Shown here in pieces: positions 45,415 through 58,130 of a stretch of 64,000 bases of DNA (position 1 is the first letter of the stretch; each line of letters starts with the position of its first letter). Source of the stretch: Corynespora cassiicola. Its lineage: Eukaryota > Ascomycota > Dothideomycetes > Pleosporales > Corynesporascaceae. A program made the position numbers and the translations under genes. A model generated the notes under the pieces. The model was not told the DNA's origin and ran no database searches. It saw only the letters and a program-made list of their open reading frames with translations. The stretch lies in NCBI GenBank assembly GCA_022059125.1, contig JAEUWY010000005.1, positions 2,170,001 to 2,234,000 of the forward strand, written 5' to 3'.

Positions 45415-48344
45415 ATGGCGGCCCCAAACCAAGGATACTATGGAGACCCTCACTCAGGAGTATGCCGCGCACCTGCTCCCTCGTCGTCGCCCTGCACCTG
45501 CTGACATTGCCTTCTCCCCTCCAGAACCCCTACGACGACCGCGAGGATGAGGTCGGCCGTTCGCTCCTGCACTCCAACCCCACGGGCGCCAACCCTGGCC
45601 CCTTCGACGACCACCAGCAGGGCGGTGGGCTGTACGCCGGCGGCCCCGACGTGCGCCCGCAGTCGACCTACAGCTTGACCGAGACGTACGCCAGCGATGC
45701 CACCACCACCCGCTACGCCGGCCAGGCCCACGAGGGCTCCGACGTCTACTCGGCCACCCACGGCTACGACCCTCAGACCGAGTTTGGCGCGCCTCACCGT
45801 GCGCCGTCGCCATATGCCAGGAGCGAGACCAGCTCCACCGAGGCCTGGCGGCAACGACAGCAGCCCGGCGGCGGTGCTGCTGGCGGCGGCGGCGGTCTCA
45901 AGCGTGGCATGACGAGAAAGGTCAAGCTCGTCCAGGGCTCCGTCCTCTCCGCCGACTACCCTGTGCCCTCGGCCATCCAGAACGCCATCCAGGCCAAGTA
46001 CCGCAATGACCTCGAGAGCGGTAGCGAGGAGTTCACCCACATGCGATGTGAGTTTCGGCTTTTTTTCCCCCCCATTGTTTGCCTGACGTGTGCCGGAGCC
46101 GCGCTGACAGCTGCCAGACACGGCCGCCACTTGCGACCCCAATGACTTCACCCTCAAGAACGGCTACAATCTGCGCCCGGCCATGTACAACCGCCACACT
46201 GAGCTGTTGATTGCCATTACCTACTACAACGAGGACAAGGTCCTGACCGCGCGTACCCTGCACGGTGTCATGCAGAACATCCGCGACATTGTCAACCTGA
46301 AGAAGTCCGAGTTCTGGAACAAGGGAGGTCCCGCTTGGCAGAAGATTGTCGTCTGCCTGGTTTTCGACGGTATCGACCCCTGCGACAAGGGCACCCTCGA
46401 TCTGCTGGCCACCGTTGGTGTCTACCAGGACGGTGTCATGAAGCGCGACATTGACGGCAAAGAGACGGTGGCTCACATTTTCGAGTACACCACCCAGCTG
46501 TCCGTCACGCCCAACCAGCAGCTCATCCGCCCCCACGACGACAGCGCCAGCACCCTTCCTCCGGTCCAGATGATGTTCTGCCTGAAGCAGAAGAACACCA
46601 AGAAGATCAACTCCCACAGATGGCTCTTCACCGCTTTTGGCCGCATTCTCAACCCCGAGGTCTGCATCTTGCTCGATGCTGGTACCAAGCCTGGCGCCAA
46701 GTCGCTCCTTGCCCTCTGGGAGGCCTTCTACAACGACAAGGATCTCGGCGGTGCCTGTGGTGAAATTCACGCCATGTTGGGTCGTGGCTGGAAGAACCTG
46801 CTCAACCCGCTCGTTGCTTCGCAGAACTTCGAGTACAAGATTTCCAACATTCTGGACAAGCCGCTCGAGTCCTCGTTCGGTTACGTGTCCGTGTTGCCCG
46901 GTGCCTTCTCCGCGTACCGTTACCGCGCCATCATGGGTCGCCCGCTGGAGCAGTACTTCCACGGTGACCACACCCTGGCTGCCATCCTCGGAAAGAAGGG
47001 TATCGAGGGCATGAACATTTTCAAGAAGAACATGTTCTTGGCTGAGGATCGTATTCTGTGTTTCGAGCTGGTCGCAAAGGCAGGCTCCAAGTGGCATTTG
47101 ACCTACGTCAAGTCGTCCAAGGGTGAGACTGACGTTCCCGAGGGTGCCGCCGAGTTCATCGGTCAGCGTCGTCGTTGGTTGAACGGTTCCTTCGCTGCCG
47201 GTATCTACTCGCTCATGCACTTTGGCCGCATGTACAAGTCTGGCCACAACATCGTCCGCATGTTCTTCCTGCACATTCAGATGTTGTACAACTGCTTCAC
47301 CACCTTCCTCTCCTGGTTCGCTCTGGCTTCTTTCTGGCTCACCACCTCGGTCATCATGAGTCTTGTCGGTACTCCCAGCTCTGACGGAAAGCGCGATGCC
47401 TGGCCCTTTGGAAACACGGTTACTCCCATTTTCAACACGGTTCTGCAGTATCTCTACCTCGCCTTCTTGGGTCTCCAGTTCATTCTTGCTCTGGGTAACA
47501 GACCCAAGGGTTCGCGGTGGTCTTACCTCACGTCCTTTGTCGTTTTCGGCTTCATCCAGCTCTACATCGTCATTCTCTCCATGTACCTCGTGGTTCAGGC
47601 TTTCACCAACACTGAATCTACCGGTCTGGATACCTCGTCGACGCAGAACTTTGTCGAGTCGTTCTTCGCATCGGACGGTGTCGGTATCATCATCATCGCC
47701 TTGGCTTCTACCTTTGGTCTCTACTATGTCGCCTCGTTCCTGTACTTGGACCCGTGGCACATGTTTACTTCTTTCCCTCAGTACCTCCTCGTCATGTCGT
47801 CGTACGTCAACATCCTCAACGTCTACGCCTTCTCCAACTGGCACGATGTTTCTTGGGGTACCAAGGGATCCGACAAGGCCGATGCTCTCCCCTCAGCCAA
47901 GACGGAGAAGGCCGGCGATGGCAAGCACACCGTTATTGAGGAGCCAGATCTCCCGCAGGCCGATATTGACAGCCAGTTTGAGGCTACCGTGAAGCGTGCC
48001 TTGGCCCCTTACACTCCTCCGGTCGAGTCCACCGAGAAGACGCTCGAGGATTCGTACAAGTCTTTCCGTACCCATCTGTGCACGGCCTGGATTGGCTCCA
48101 ACGCCACTCTTGCCGTCGTCATCACCCAGGAGAACTTTGACAAGTTTGGTTTCTCGGTAAGTTTGCTGATATTGGCATTGAAAATGCTCGTGCTAATCCA
48201 CAATAGTCCAACTCGTCCAAGCGTACCGCACGTTTCTTCCAGATTCTCCTCTGGGCTACTGCGTTCCTCGCCATCATCCGTTTCCTCGGCTGCCTGTGGT
48301 TCCTTGGTCGCTCTGGTCTCTTCTTCTGCGTGAGGAAGAGGTAG
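45415..48344 (+). CDS. chsB: chitin synthase, class III type
   Basis: Exons 45415-45459, 45525-46047, 46118-48156 and 48207-48344 give 914 residues. A Gly/Pro/Ser-rich disordered N-terminus (about 190 residues) precedes the catalytic region. That region shows [65 protein letters not shown], and the processive marks EDRILCFEL and [11 protein letters not shown]. About seven membrane spans follow in the C-terminal third. The sequence around [21 protein letters not shown] resembles the class III group (ChsB/ChsG of Aspergillus), found in filamentous fungi and important for hyphal tip growth. It makes chitin from UDP-GlcNAc at the plasma membrane. Class assignment is from memory of the family. The first exon is only 15 codons. 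Confidence 0.93.
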
Positions 48345-50028
48345 ACGAATCAAGCGCCACTCTACTCCACAGCCGCCTCGGACTCCACCTGACGGCCATG
48401 TTGCATAATTGTGCTTTGATTCCCCTGATCTAATCTCTTCGATATTCGGGTGCAGGCGTTTTAGGTGTCTCACGACTCCAGCAGACTGGCTGCTGTGCAG
48501 TCCACAACCTCATGGTGAAAAAAAGACGGACACGAATCATCCTTGTACTATCCACCCTTCCAGCATCCGCCCTCCTTTCTACCTTCTCGAATCACCTCTG
48601 CACATCCATTCGGCATTTACAGGACAATTGACGAGCTCATTGGATGGACAAGCACACGAGCGAATGCAATCCCTTTTTTGGAGGTGTTGGTGGATTGACT
48701 TCTTCAGTATTTCACGAAATGGACAAATGGTGTAATTTCTTACAACTCTTCTTTTTTGGAATTCGAATGCAATTGAAATCGAAACTTAGAATGAACTGAA
48801 TGCGTAACATGCTAAGCTAGCTTGGAGCCCTCTCCATCTAATAATGATTGCTAGAATGAATTTGACGCTGTTTTTTTGCTACTTGACTCTTTTTCTCTAG
48901 AGTAATTGTTTTGCGCCGTCTAAATCCTCGTACAGCCCCCATGTTGCTATTGTTTTTCTGCCGCGGTTTTGATTTTTGCCCGCATACGGACCGCCATCCC
49001 CCTCCCCTTTTTTTTAGTTCTTTCTCCTTGCGATCAGATCCCGATCCGATCATCGCGATCTACCCGTGCCGTCTTTCTAGAAGGAGAACAACATGCGGAA
49101 CAGGACGCGCAAACACCTTCTCCGCAATTTTTTTTTCTTTCTCTCCTTTGCACCGCCACAGCCGAGGTCGTCGCGCGCCCATTCTTCTTCTTCATTCTTT
49201 TTTCCCTTTCCCTGTCATGATTCTGGGATGGGGAGTGGGTGTGTTTGTTTAAGAGGAATGGGGTTTGCGAGTTGCTTTTTTTGGGTGCGTGCGTGCGGGC
49301 CCGGTACCATGGGTTCGGGGGAGGGGGGAGCGGGAGCGGCGCGCTGAGGGCCTATAGTCCCAGCACGTTTTTGCGGTGTTTCCTGGGTTACTGTTGGGCA
49401 GGAAGGGTGGAAGTGGAAAGGGGGATTGGATTGGAATTGGATTGGGGATACGTCATGGGATGGGGATACGAGTAGGGACATGTCCCTTTTTTTTCGATAG
49501 TGCGGATAAGCGTCATAGCGTGGCTGCAGGTTTGCTCGCTTGTCTCACTTTTTTTTTGATTCCTTTCGACATGATGGGTGTTTGCAGGTGCGGTTGGCGT
49601 TGGTAGAGAGCTAGGTTGTTTGTCACGCGGCGGGAAGGGGGAGAGCGAGTTTTGGAGATTTTTCGGGGAGATTTTGGATACTTTCTTTTTTGGGTGCCAT
49701 TCGACTGACAGGTGTTAGTGGCGATTTGATATGCAGGGGGAACGAGCGCTTCGGGAGGAGGGTACGTAGACGCGGCGGGTCCGATGGGCGGTTGCATTCG
49801 GGTGGGTGGGTTGGTTGGTTGGTGTGCGCTAGGGGAGTGGCTGTGCTGCCACCACCGCTACCGCCAACTACTACCACGCGCCAAAGATAGTATGTTTGCG
49901 TGCTACGCTACATGGATACGTACTTGCGACTAGTTAAACGACATTTTAGGTGTACAAACGCCAATGAGGGGGGTTCCATATTTGCCTCCGCTAAACATGA
50001 GGACAAGCTCCGCTAAGCATCGTGTTCG
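48345..50028. other. gene-free, polypyrimidine-rich stretch
   Basis: This 1.7-kb region lies downstream of chitin synthase. The plus strand from about 48.88 to 49.22 kb is strongly C/T-rich with many runs of seven to nine T; further on it is G/T-rich. Frames here are low-complexity and not supported as genes. It probably holds the chitin synthase 3' end and the 3' end of the small Cys-rich gene. Confidence 0.45.
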
Positions 50029-50280
50029 CTAGACGGCACTCTCTTCTTGCACGTCGTCCGGGCCCATCGGTTCCGGGGAGGGTTCGTTCTTGATGCCTCG
50101 TTCACGCTCGATTTTGCGGCAGCGCTCCGAGCACGTTGATTTTATCTCAGTCCAGGTGTTGGTTGAAAAGTCGCCCTCGCAGACTCGGTAGCCGTTGCAC
50201 TCGGCGAACCGACAGAGGGTTGGCGGACGGGTCGAGCTTTGGCCGCAAATGGTACAGGTACGGGTAGTGACATGGCACAT
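50029..50280 (-). CDS. small Cys-rich protein, unknown
   Basis: A short frame gives 83 residues from MCHVTTRTC. Eight cysteines lie in the first 50 residues: a CTICG pair, LCRFAEC, VCEG and TCSERC. That looks like a small zinc-binding module. The C-terminal 30 residues are charged and acidic (KNEPSPEPMGPDDVQEE). An extended frame starts at 50493, but the added part has no such order, so the inner methionine was chosen. No signal peptide is evident with this start. I do not recognise the family. The organised cysteine spacing is the only support, so it stays tentative. Confidence 0.5.
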   Translation of the reverse strand: MCHVTTRTCTICGQSSTRPPTLCRFAECNGYRVCEGDFSTNTWTEIKSTCSERCRKIERERGIKNEPSPEPMGPDDVQEESAV

Positions 50281-52509
50281 CGTGAGTGAAATACAAAGAT
50301 GGATGGGGGATTTGATCAGATAATTTGTGGATTCTGGAGTGACACGAGGAAGAGATTGGGGTGGATGGGGCAACTTATAGAGGGATGTGATGTGGCATAG
50401 TATTGAGGTCAAGTGCTGAGGTGTGCAAACCATGGTAAGAACTCGTTGGCGATGGTGGGTTTCACTGAACTTGTAGACTGGGTTCTCCATCAAATATCTC
50501 CTTCAATTTTGGGATACCACATGACGCTTTTCCCTTTCACGTTGGGGCGAGAGAGGTGCGCGCTGCATCATCCAGGTTTCTACTTCACATAAGACCGACA
50601 AACACTCAACCTCCTCGTGCGGCCATCTCTATGATCGCCTCAGATTATTTGAGCTCTCTCACATCAGATATCGCCAGAACCACTAAAGAGTCCCTATAAG
50701 TGTGTCAGGAGAATAGTCACGAACATGGGACATTTGTTGGATGTCCCAACGTTGGGATCATGAATTGTGGAACTCTCGGGACCGCCGCTGAGGCTGCTTA
50801 TACAGCGCCCTTGACGACTCTTCAATTCTGGAGGGTAAAAGAAATGTGCCTATGAACCGCATTTATCTGACAGAGCATTGTAACATGTTTTGCGGCTCAA
50901 ATATCTTGATAGACAAAAATTTATTGGGGCAAGATGACAAAGATGTTTATATTTGTAGTGGAAAGAAATTTTGCATCCTGGTGTGTAGCCACCTTATTTT
51001 ACTGTTGAAAATATGATATGACACATCACAGTGCGAAAACGTTAACTTGGTGTTGTGGTTTCCCCGGCATAAGTAGACATTTCAGTCATCTCCTATTTCA
51101 TAGGTACATGAAAGGGTCAACTCATAATAATTCTGTTAAAAATACAGTGGCTTTTTCAATTGATTTATTGCGCAATCTTGCATTGATTGAGTTCTAATTA
51201 ATCAATATTGCATTGTCATATGATGGCATTATTGTTCGCCCTTTTTTTTTTTTTTTAGCTAACCAGTGTTCTGGAGTCATGAATACAGTTTTCATGTTAT
51301 TTTATCAAGTTGACAAAGTAAAGTCCCGCCCCGTCTAATGATTGACTGATGGATTTCTTTTTGAATTCAGTATGAGAAAGGAAGGAGATGCATAGCTAGA
51401 GGGCATTGGTACTCTGGTCTCTTTTTCTGCACTTAGCATCAAGGTCTGGGTCTTCTAGCTGTGGTGTCTAGATCATACTGCGTGAAAGCTGCTCTTCTTA
51501 TTATTATGACCGTGCGCAATTTTTTTGTATAATAGAGCTGTGTTGATTTTGGAGGTAAATTCGGATGTTAAGAATAATAAATGGTTTCTAAGAATTTTTG
51601 TAGATATTCGTAGACTAAACCCTCTGAGCTCTACCATGAAATGTCGACTGTGATGATCTTAATAACTGTACGGTCAGAACCCACTTTACACAAGCTCGTC
51701 CATCAAGCTTTTATCTCTGAAATCCTTGATTATATTTTAAGCCGAGTGTTTTTTCAAAATTATTTTGGTCATATGTAACTCAAATCTCTGTTGTTTATTT
51801 CGTAGCCACACACGCACGGCTTGCATTACGTTCGTGGGCAGACGTATCTTGATTTTGTATGCGCAAAAGACAGTACTAAAGCTCATCTTCTATTTGGATA
51901 GTTCTGAAGTGCTTTAAGAGGACATAACATTCTATTTTTGGCTTAAAAGACCAAGCCCTCAGCATTATTCTATTCTTAGTCACGCTGCACAGTAGTCATA
52001 ACTTCATTGCAAGTTATTTTCAACTTTACCGTGACAGCAAACCCGCAAAACATCGGCTCTTTTAGCGTACATTTACGATGCCGAGGCGCAGGCAAGCACA
52101 GAAAGTCATTCCTTGGCTGTCTTCCGTTTTTGATTTTAGACACACCTAAAGGTGCAGAGTGCAAGTGCGCAGAACGAATCTGACCAAGGAAATGGAGTCT
52201 TTATATATATTTCTCCCTGCCCTCACCCCGACTGAAAGGGTGCCGCTCAAATATCACATCCCCAATCTTTTTGACCATACCCCTACGGCCTTAACGATGC
52301 ATATCATCACCATCACAACCGCGAATGCGCACATGAAGAGCGATTTAGTTTTTTTCCATATCCATCTACCTATCTCCTACGACTTTCCTGAAGCGAGTGT
52401 ATGTCCCAGCCTACTTTATGGCCAGGCTCTTCCATCTCCACCTTCTCACATCCCCAGTAACCCTCCTTCACCTCCCCTCCCTCCTCCAGCATCTCGGTCA
52501 AAAAAAGAA
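50281..52509. other. gene-free, AT-rich island
   Basis: This 2.2-kb gap upstream of the small Cys-rich gene and downstream of PAN2 contains no supported gene. From about 50.83 to 52.1 kb the DNA is far more AT-rich than its surroundings, with a 15-base T run at 51242-51256. It may be an old mutated repeat or a relaxed intergenic segment; no repeat ends were found. Confidence 0.5.
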
Positions 52510-55500
52510 TCATCGCATGGGGCTTCTAAACCCAGCTCTGCCAAAAGCATTTGCCTTCTTTGCCGGGGTCGTGGGCCCCTTCTCCGCAGATCCAGGCTCG
52601 GGCGTATCCCTGCCAGTGGGCGGCGCGGCTCCCCTGCCGTTGTTGAAGCCACTTCCCGGCGCTCTGAACCCAACCTCCCGGCCGGTGGAATATATGTCGT
52701 TGAGCATTTGCTCCAAAACACCAGCGTCTACGAACTCCTGGTACTTGCGCCAGAGCTTGAGGGCTGTAGTGGCGTCCTCGATGGAGTCGTGGGTATCCTC
52801 TTGGATCTTTTCTTTGAGCACGCACCAAGCAAGAAACTTCAGATTGAGTTTGCGATGTAGGCTGGGTATGAAAAACAGGTCGACCGTGTCCACTACCTGG
52901 CGCTTTGGTACGTGAATGTTGATGGTGCGGAAATCATTGGCAAGGGAATGGCCCACAAAAACACAGCCGAGGTTCAAGAGCAGCCAAAGCTTCTTGTAGG
53001 CGTGTTTGAGGCTGACAAGTGCGTGGGGCGATGTGGTTCTATCGAGATCACCAGGCGAAATGCCAGACCAGGCAGTGAGGTAGTCAACGACCGGCTCGGC
53101 CACTGCGATGTAGTCATCGATGAATGGAAGTCCAGCGCGTTCGCCTTCACCACGGCAGACCGAAACACGGGCAAGGCCTTTGCGATCAGGGCGGATGGTT
53201 TCCCGTGTTCCGTCCGCCTTCATCTCAATTTCTTCAGCCTGGAGTCGAATAAACTCAGCATCAATTGCAACCGGATAGCCAGGGCGTGGTGTTTCCGTAG
53301 CTGCATCAAGTAGTTTGAATTTGGTGTCTGGAGGTTCGGGATTGCTAGACCACCAGCGATACAGCATCTGGCTGTCGAGTTTTTCTTTCCAAGAATCGTC
53401 GATGCTGTTTCGTGCGGTTTTCAGTTGGAAAGTCAAGACTGATGGCAGCTTCCAGCCAGGTTCGAAGCGCAAAGCTTCCTCCTTTGGAATGGGGCGAACA
53501 AGGAAATCATTGAAGAGATGCCATTTGTCTTCCGCACTCTGGTCGCGTGACGACGGACCCGTATTGATGGTGGCCACAAGATGAGGCTTCTGGTGTTCGC
53601 CACTGTTGATATCGGCGACCACGCCAATTAGTTCATACACCATGATGTTGAAAACCCCGCGCTGAAGGTGAAGCTTGAGATCCTGCCCTTCAAAGCAGTA
53701 GAACTGGCCTTGATCTACTATGATCCCTATCTCATGAGGAAGCCAATTCGGTATCGACCATAATAGTTTGGCTTCGTGGCTTTGAATGGCAGCATTTAGC
53801 ATGAGTACACCGGGGATGGCCTGTATTGTCTTCCGTTGGACCATGTGTTGGTATCGGTTGCATTTATTGCACCAACCTCTTGTTTGATCCTGGCGCTCGA
53901 CACTTGCTTTAAGTATCTGCGAAAATGTAGGCCGAGGCCCTCGTGAGTTCTTCACCACATGCTTGGCTGGATATACAAGCTCGTTGACGAACGTCTTGCC
54001 ACCTCTAACGGTCTCGTTGCCGCACTGGGCGCACTTCATGCTTGCACGCGCCTGAGTTTCTAGTACCTGGTCCATCAAAGAGGGCCCATTATGAGCAGGC
54101 AACAAGCGTCGGAATTCTTCCGAAATCTTTTCGAGCAAGAAGCGATTAAACGCCTGGATCATGCTGGTAAGCGCTACGTTTGGAGCAAACTCCTCGAGTA
54201 GGTTGAGTGACACAGCGTTAGAGAGGCTACTAAAGGTCTTGAGGAAGTTGGATGCCTGGCAATTAAGCCCTGAAGCCTTTTCGAGCATGTCAATGAGAAA
54301 CCCGAGCTCACAAAGCAGACATGACTCGAAGAGACAGGGTGAAGCAGTGTGCCGTAACGCAAGATTTCGGATGAGGGGAGTGAAGCGCAAAAGTTGCAGC
54401 AGTGGATTGGCATATGAGTTTGCAATGTGTGTTTCCAACCCGGAAAAAGGTGTCTGATTGTAGTATCTGTATCTCGTTAGCCATTGAGCACGGGATAATC
54501 TTCAAAGACGTACGCAAAATCAAAGTCATCTACACCAAATTTGCTGTACTTGATCTCCACATTGCCGTACATTGCTGGGACATCCTTCCTGGTCACATCG
54601 TCAAGGTGCATGTCAGTCAGGGTCTCCATGGTCTCAGCCATTTTCCCATCAGGCTCTTGGTATGATTGAGCGGCACGAGCCTTCTCGCTCAGGAATTTCG
54701 GAGCCGTCAAAGAATCCACACGATCGGTCTGCCGGGTATTCTCAACTTGATATCTCCGCTTTGTTCGAGGGTTCTTGGCAAAGAAGCCGATTTCGGTGCG
54801 AGTCATATTGCTGGTGATAGCAGAATCAATCTTCGGAGGTGGTGCGCCGACCTCGAAAACCATGTGACTTGGCCAACTAGAGAGGAGATGCTCTTTGTAA
54901 TAAGGCATACCTATAGTATTCAAGGGTCTGCAATCGGTAAGTCCGTGTAACCAGGAGAGAATCCAGCGACTTACGTGTCCAAAGACCAGTCCATTGAAGG
55001 CAGGGGCATTGATGGATCAGCAAACTCGGTTGGGTTGGTGTACTCGGGAAAATGCACCTTAGAGGGAGACCCCCACAGGTGAATATGACAGTTCGAGTCT
55101 GCTAAGGCGAAGGCCTCACCAGATGGAGCCATCTCGAAGCCTGTAAGATACGAATCATAGAGGTTTATCTGTCGCAAATTGGCCGAATCAGGATTCATTA
55201 GATCGATGACCTGCATTTGCCCATTCTGCGAAGCGATGATACTAGTTGTCGACATTCGAGGATGCATTCGGACAAAGGCGGCACCCGTATGGAACGGAAT
55301 GGGTGGAAGTTGTTTCAAAGTCTTCAGCGAGAAGACGTTTGTGAAAGGATCGAGCATGAAGCCATACTGCTGGCGTGGGGACCAGCCACAGGTCGCGAGG
55401 AAATCTCCTTTGGCGTCCATGTCGCTGATACTGCCAGTGTGCCCCTCGAATATTTTGATGACAGATAGAGTCCCAGAATCAAGGATATGTATTCCGCCTT

Positions 55501-56261
55501 TTTTGGTAGCGGCGCAAAGATACTGTCCCGCGCGCTTCATGATGGTGTATTGTGCGTCGGCATCCAGCTGCCAATCATCAGTGAAGCCTTGCATATCGGG
55601 TCAGATGTGCTCACCGTGTCTGTTATCGTCCCCTTTTCCACATCCACCTTGAACATTTGGTCCTGACATCCTGCGACTAGGATCTCACGCGTCCCCTTGG
55701 AGGTGAAGTTCATGCACTTGAGGTCCTTGAAATCATTGCTCCTGGTGACTAGTGTCAGCCATCTGCATCAAGCCGTGGTATATCATCGGGCTCGCTCACG
55801 TCAGATGCCATTGTGTAATCCCCCGCCGTATACTATAGTGTACGCTCTGTTTCGATATGGATAAAACGCCCTTCTCGGTGAATAAGAATTGCTTTACTGG
55901 GCCTTCGGCAGCCGCATGGCCGCGATACGACGTGTACCGCTCAAGTGAAGGGCCGCAAAAGGAGGCAACGCGGCCCTGGGAGAAGGTCAACGGTGAGCGT
56001 GCATCGGCCTGGCGGTACAGGAGCTCCTTACATAGTCGTTGCCGGTCCACAATAGCTCCTGCGAGGTGTCGAAGGCGAAGGTGGCCACCTGGGTAGCTGG
56101 GTGATGTGGGCCCGGGGGCGGCAGCGGGACTATCGCGAGCTATGCGCTCGTTAGATGACGTGGGTACAATGGCGGCGGTCCATGGGGAGGGAGAGCAGCG
56201 TCGTTGACGCGGTGTTTCGGGTGAGAGTGAGGGGTCCTACCTCGTCCCAGTCGGCCTCCAT
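52510..56261 (-). CDS. PAN2: PAN2, catalytic subunit of the Pan2-Pan3 deadenylase
   Basis: Seven exons (minus 56261-56241, 56139-56032, 55975-55800, 55741-55615, 55567-54975, 54927-54514, 54466-52510) give 1131 residues. The start MEADWDE is typical. A WD40 region (LLWTGNDYGRVASF to HIHLWGSP) and the Pan3-binding linker follow. A pseudo ubiquitin-hydrolase domain runs from YYNQTPFSGLETHIANSY with two Cys pairs (MKCAQCGNE, WCNKCNRY). The DEDD exonuclease domain has AIDAEFIRL, VGHSLANDFRTIN and HDSIEDATTALKLW. It trims poly(A) tails in the cytoplasm with Pan3. The splice before YYNQ was chosen because a 47-bp intron with a gctaac branch site restores the family sequence; the first acceptor (…gcatag) was fixed by phase. 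The Gly/Pro-rich tail is disordered. Confidence 0.94.
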
Positions 56262-57042
56262 GCTGGCGGCGCGTTCACCAAGTAGTCGGTGCGCGTCGAC
56301 AGCTCCGGCATGCCTCGGGTCTCGTCGTCATTCTATGCGCGCAGCCGTGTGCCGGGGTGCTGGTGGTTACTGGAGGCTGCGGCTCAAGGCGCGACGTTGC
56401 CTTGGGTTGGGGCTTGATTGGTGGGGCAGACAAAGCCCCGGGATCGCCGCGCCGCCGCAGAAAGCGGACATGCATGCGGCCTTGACTCGCCGCTCTTAGC
56501 TGCCTGCTGCAGCCCATGCACATGGCCACCATCAGATATATTGACAGGGCAGGCGACTTCGGATCCGTAGAGCAAGGACAATTTCATGCCGCCATCTAGA
56601 TTACGCCTCCTTAAAATTCACCGGCCAAGGAAGCTACCTAGGCATATATGGACCCTCACTGCCCGGCAAACAACCTCACAACCTCAGAGCACATCATTCA
56701 CACACTCACGCATTCGCGTAGTCAAGAATCGGTTGGTTCTATTGTGGTTTATTTTGGCAGCGTGATGCTCGCCTACTATTCATTCCCTCGCTACTCGTAA
56801 TATCATGCTGCCACCATGATGCCGTATTCGGCTGCCGTGGAAGGAAGTAAAAGACAAGGGTATCTAACGCCGTTTTTCTGTGGCGGTTGATGTGGCTTAG
56901 TGCAAAGGCTCGGAGAGGGAGAGTGAATTTAGATTCATACCATGCAGACCCGTGGAGAGTGCCGAAGACAAGATGCACCGTGTGAGGATTTGTGCCTTGA
57001 GTTGAGGGATACGCGGCTTTTCGCCAAGCGTCCTCAGGAACG
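56262..57042. other. intergenic, PAN2 promoter
   Basis: This 781-bp spacer lies between PAN2 and the SPF30-like gene, both on the minus strand. No supported gene was seen. Confidence 0.45.
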
Positions 57043-58130
57043 TCACTCGCCAGTACCGCCGGTCTTCTCGTCGAGCTTCTCGTCGAGCTTCTTGTCGTAA
57101 CGTTTGCGCTGGCCGATGGTAGTCATACCCGCGCCCGAACCAGTGACACCGACTGCAACAATGTTAGAAAGATCAGAGGGAGGAAAGAGGGATGATGGGG
57201 GGAGGGGGCCAAACAGGCGGGAGCGGGGCGGGTTGGGGCGTCGTCTGCTCCCAGCGAGACCGCAACCTCCGCCGAGAGTTCGGCAGCACCTAAGACAGGG
57301 AGACGTACCCCTAGAATTGACGCCAGTTCCAGTGCGAAACATGGAATCCTTTTGGGCGATTTTCTTGCCGGCACCTTTGGTGCTCCAATCTTTCCAGCTG
57401 TTGACGCGCTTGTTGAACTCGGGAGCGGCCTTTTTCTTTTTGCGTGGGGCATCAGAGGCCAGAGGTGGGGGAGGGGGCTGGCTGGCCGAATTGACGACGG
57501 CTGGAGCTGAGATGACGGTGGGAGTGGACGTGGCAGCCGGAGGAGCAGGAGCGGGCTCAGGCTCGCGCTTGCGCTTCTGTGTAGGGCGGACTTCATTGCG
57601 GCCAACTGTCTTGGTTTCGTCGTACTCTACGAACTTGATATAATACTTGAGCATAGATCCGGAACCTAAAAGGGTCAAGACCTTGGCCTTGTACCATAGC
57701 TTGTCCTCCCACTGCGCCTCGCATTCGTCGCCAACATTGAAGGTGACAGGACCGATGGGCTCTTGCTTTTCGAGCGACTTCTTGAGCAAGGGATGCTTCT
57801 CGGGGTCGAACTTGGGCTTCTGCTCGGGGAGTTGCGCCTGGAGAGCGGCGAGCTCTTCGCGAAGAGGTGCGAGTTCATTGTCGAGGCCTGCAATCTGCGC
57901 ATCGGTGTCGGCCCTCATGATGAGGAGCTCTTCATTAGTAGGGTCATTTGCGAGCATGCGCTCCATCTCGGGGAGCTAGGATATGGGTCAGCTCGGGGCA
58001 GCATCAAACGGTGCATGGGGGAGAGGGGGAGGCTTACCGTTCCGGTCCATTGGTCGCGATCGGCCTCGATGGCCTTGATCTTCTCGCCCAGCTGCCAGAT
58101 TTGCTTCTTGAGGGCCTTGACGTCGGCCAT
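57043..58130 (-). CDS. SPF30/SMN-type Tudor splicing factor
   Basis: Exons (minus) 58130-58038, 57975-57309 and 57152-57043 give 289 residues. The N-terminus is a coiled coil (MADVKALKKQIWQLGEKIKAI… through LRADTDAQI-like heptads, about 1-85). A Tudor domain follows with FNVGDECEAQWEDKLWYKAKV and YYIKFVEYDETKTV, carrying the aromatic cage residues that bind dimethylarginine. A basic RKKKKAA stretch and a C-terminal segment NSWKDWS…SMFRTGTGVNSRVGVTGSG complete the match to survival-motor-neuron-related factor 30 (SMNDC1), which joins U2 and tri-snRNP during spliceosome assembly. The last intron (156 bp) is the longest in the window's core genes. A Sgf29-type Tudor protein was considered, but the single Tudor and the C-terminal segment favour SPF30. 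Confidence 0.86.

Noticed and set aside
45450..46157. 235-codon frame antisense to the chitin synthase N-terminus
   Set aside because: Gly/Val/Ala-rich shadow of the disordered N-terminal coding region.
46033..47844. 603-codon open frame antisense to chitin synthase
   Set aside because: It mirrors the GC-biased third positions of the chitin synthase codons; no domain, and the sense strand is a clear enzyme.
48880..49220. Poly-T/C tracts as retroelement tails
   Set aside because: No target duplications or reverse transcriptase remnants; simple polypyrimidine composition explains them.
52159..52860. 233-codon plus-strand frame at the PAN2 3' end
   Set aside because: Overlaps the PAN2 exonuclease domain on the opposite strand and is low-complexity (Pro/Ser-rich).
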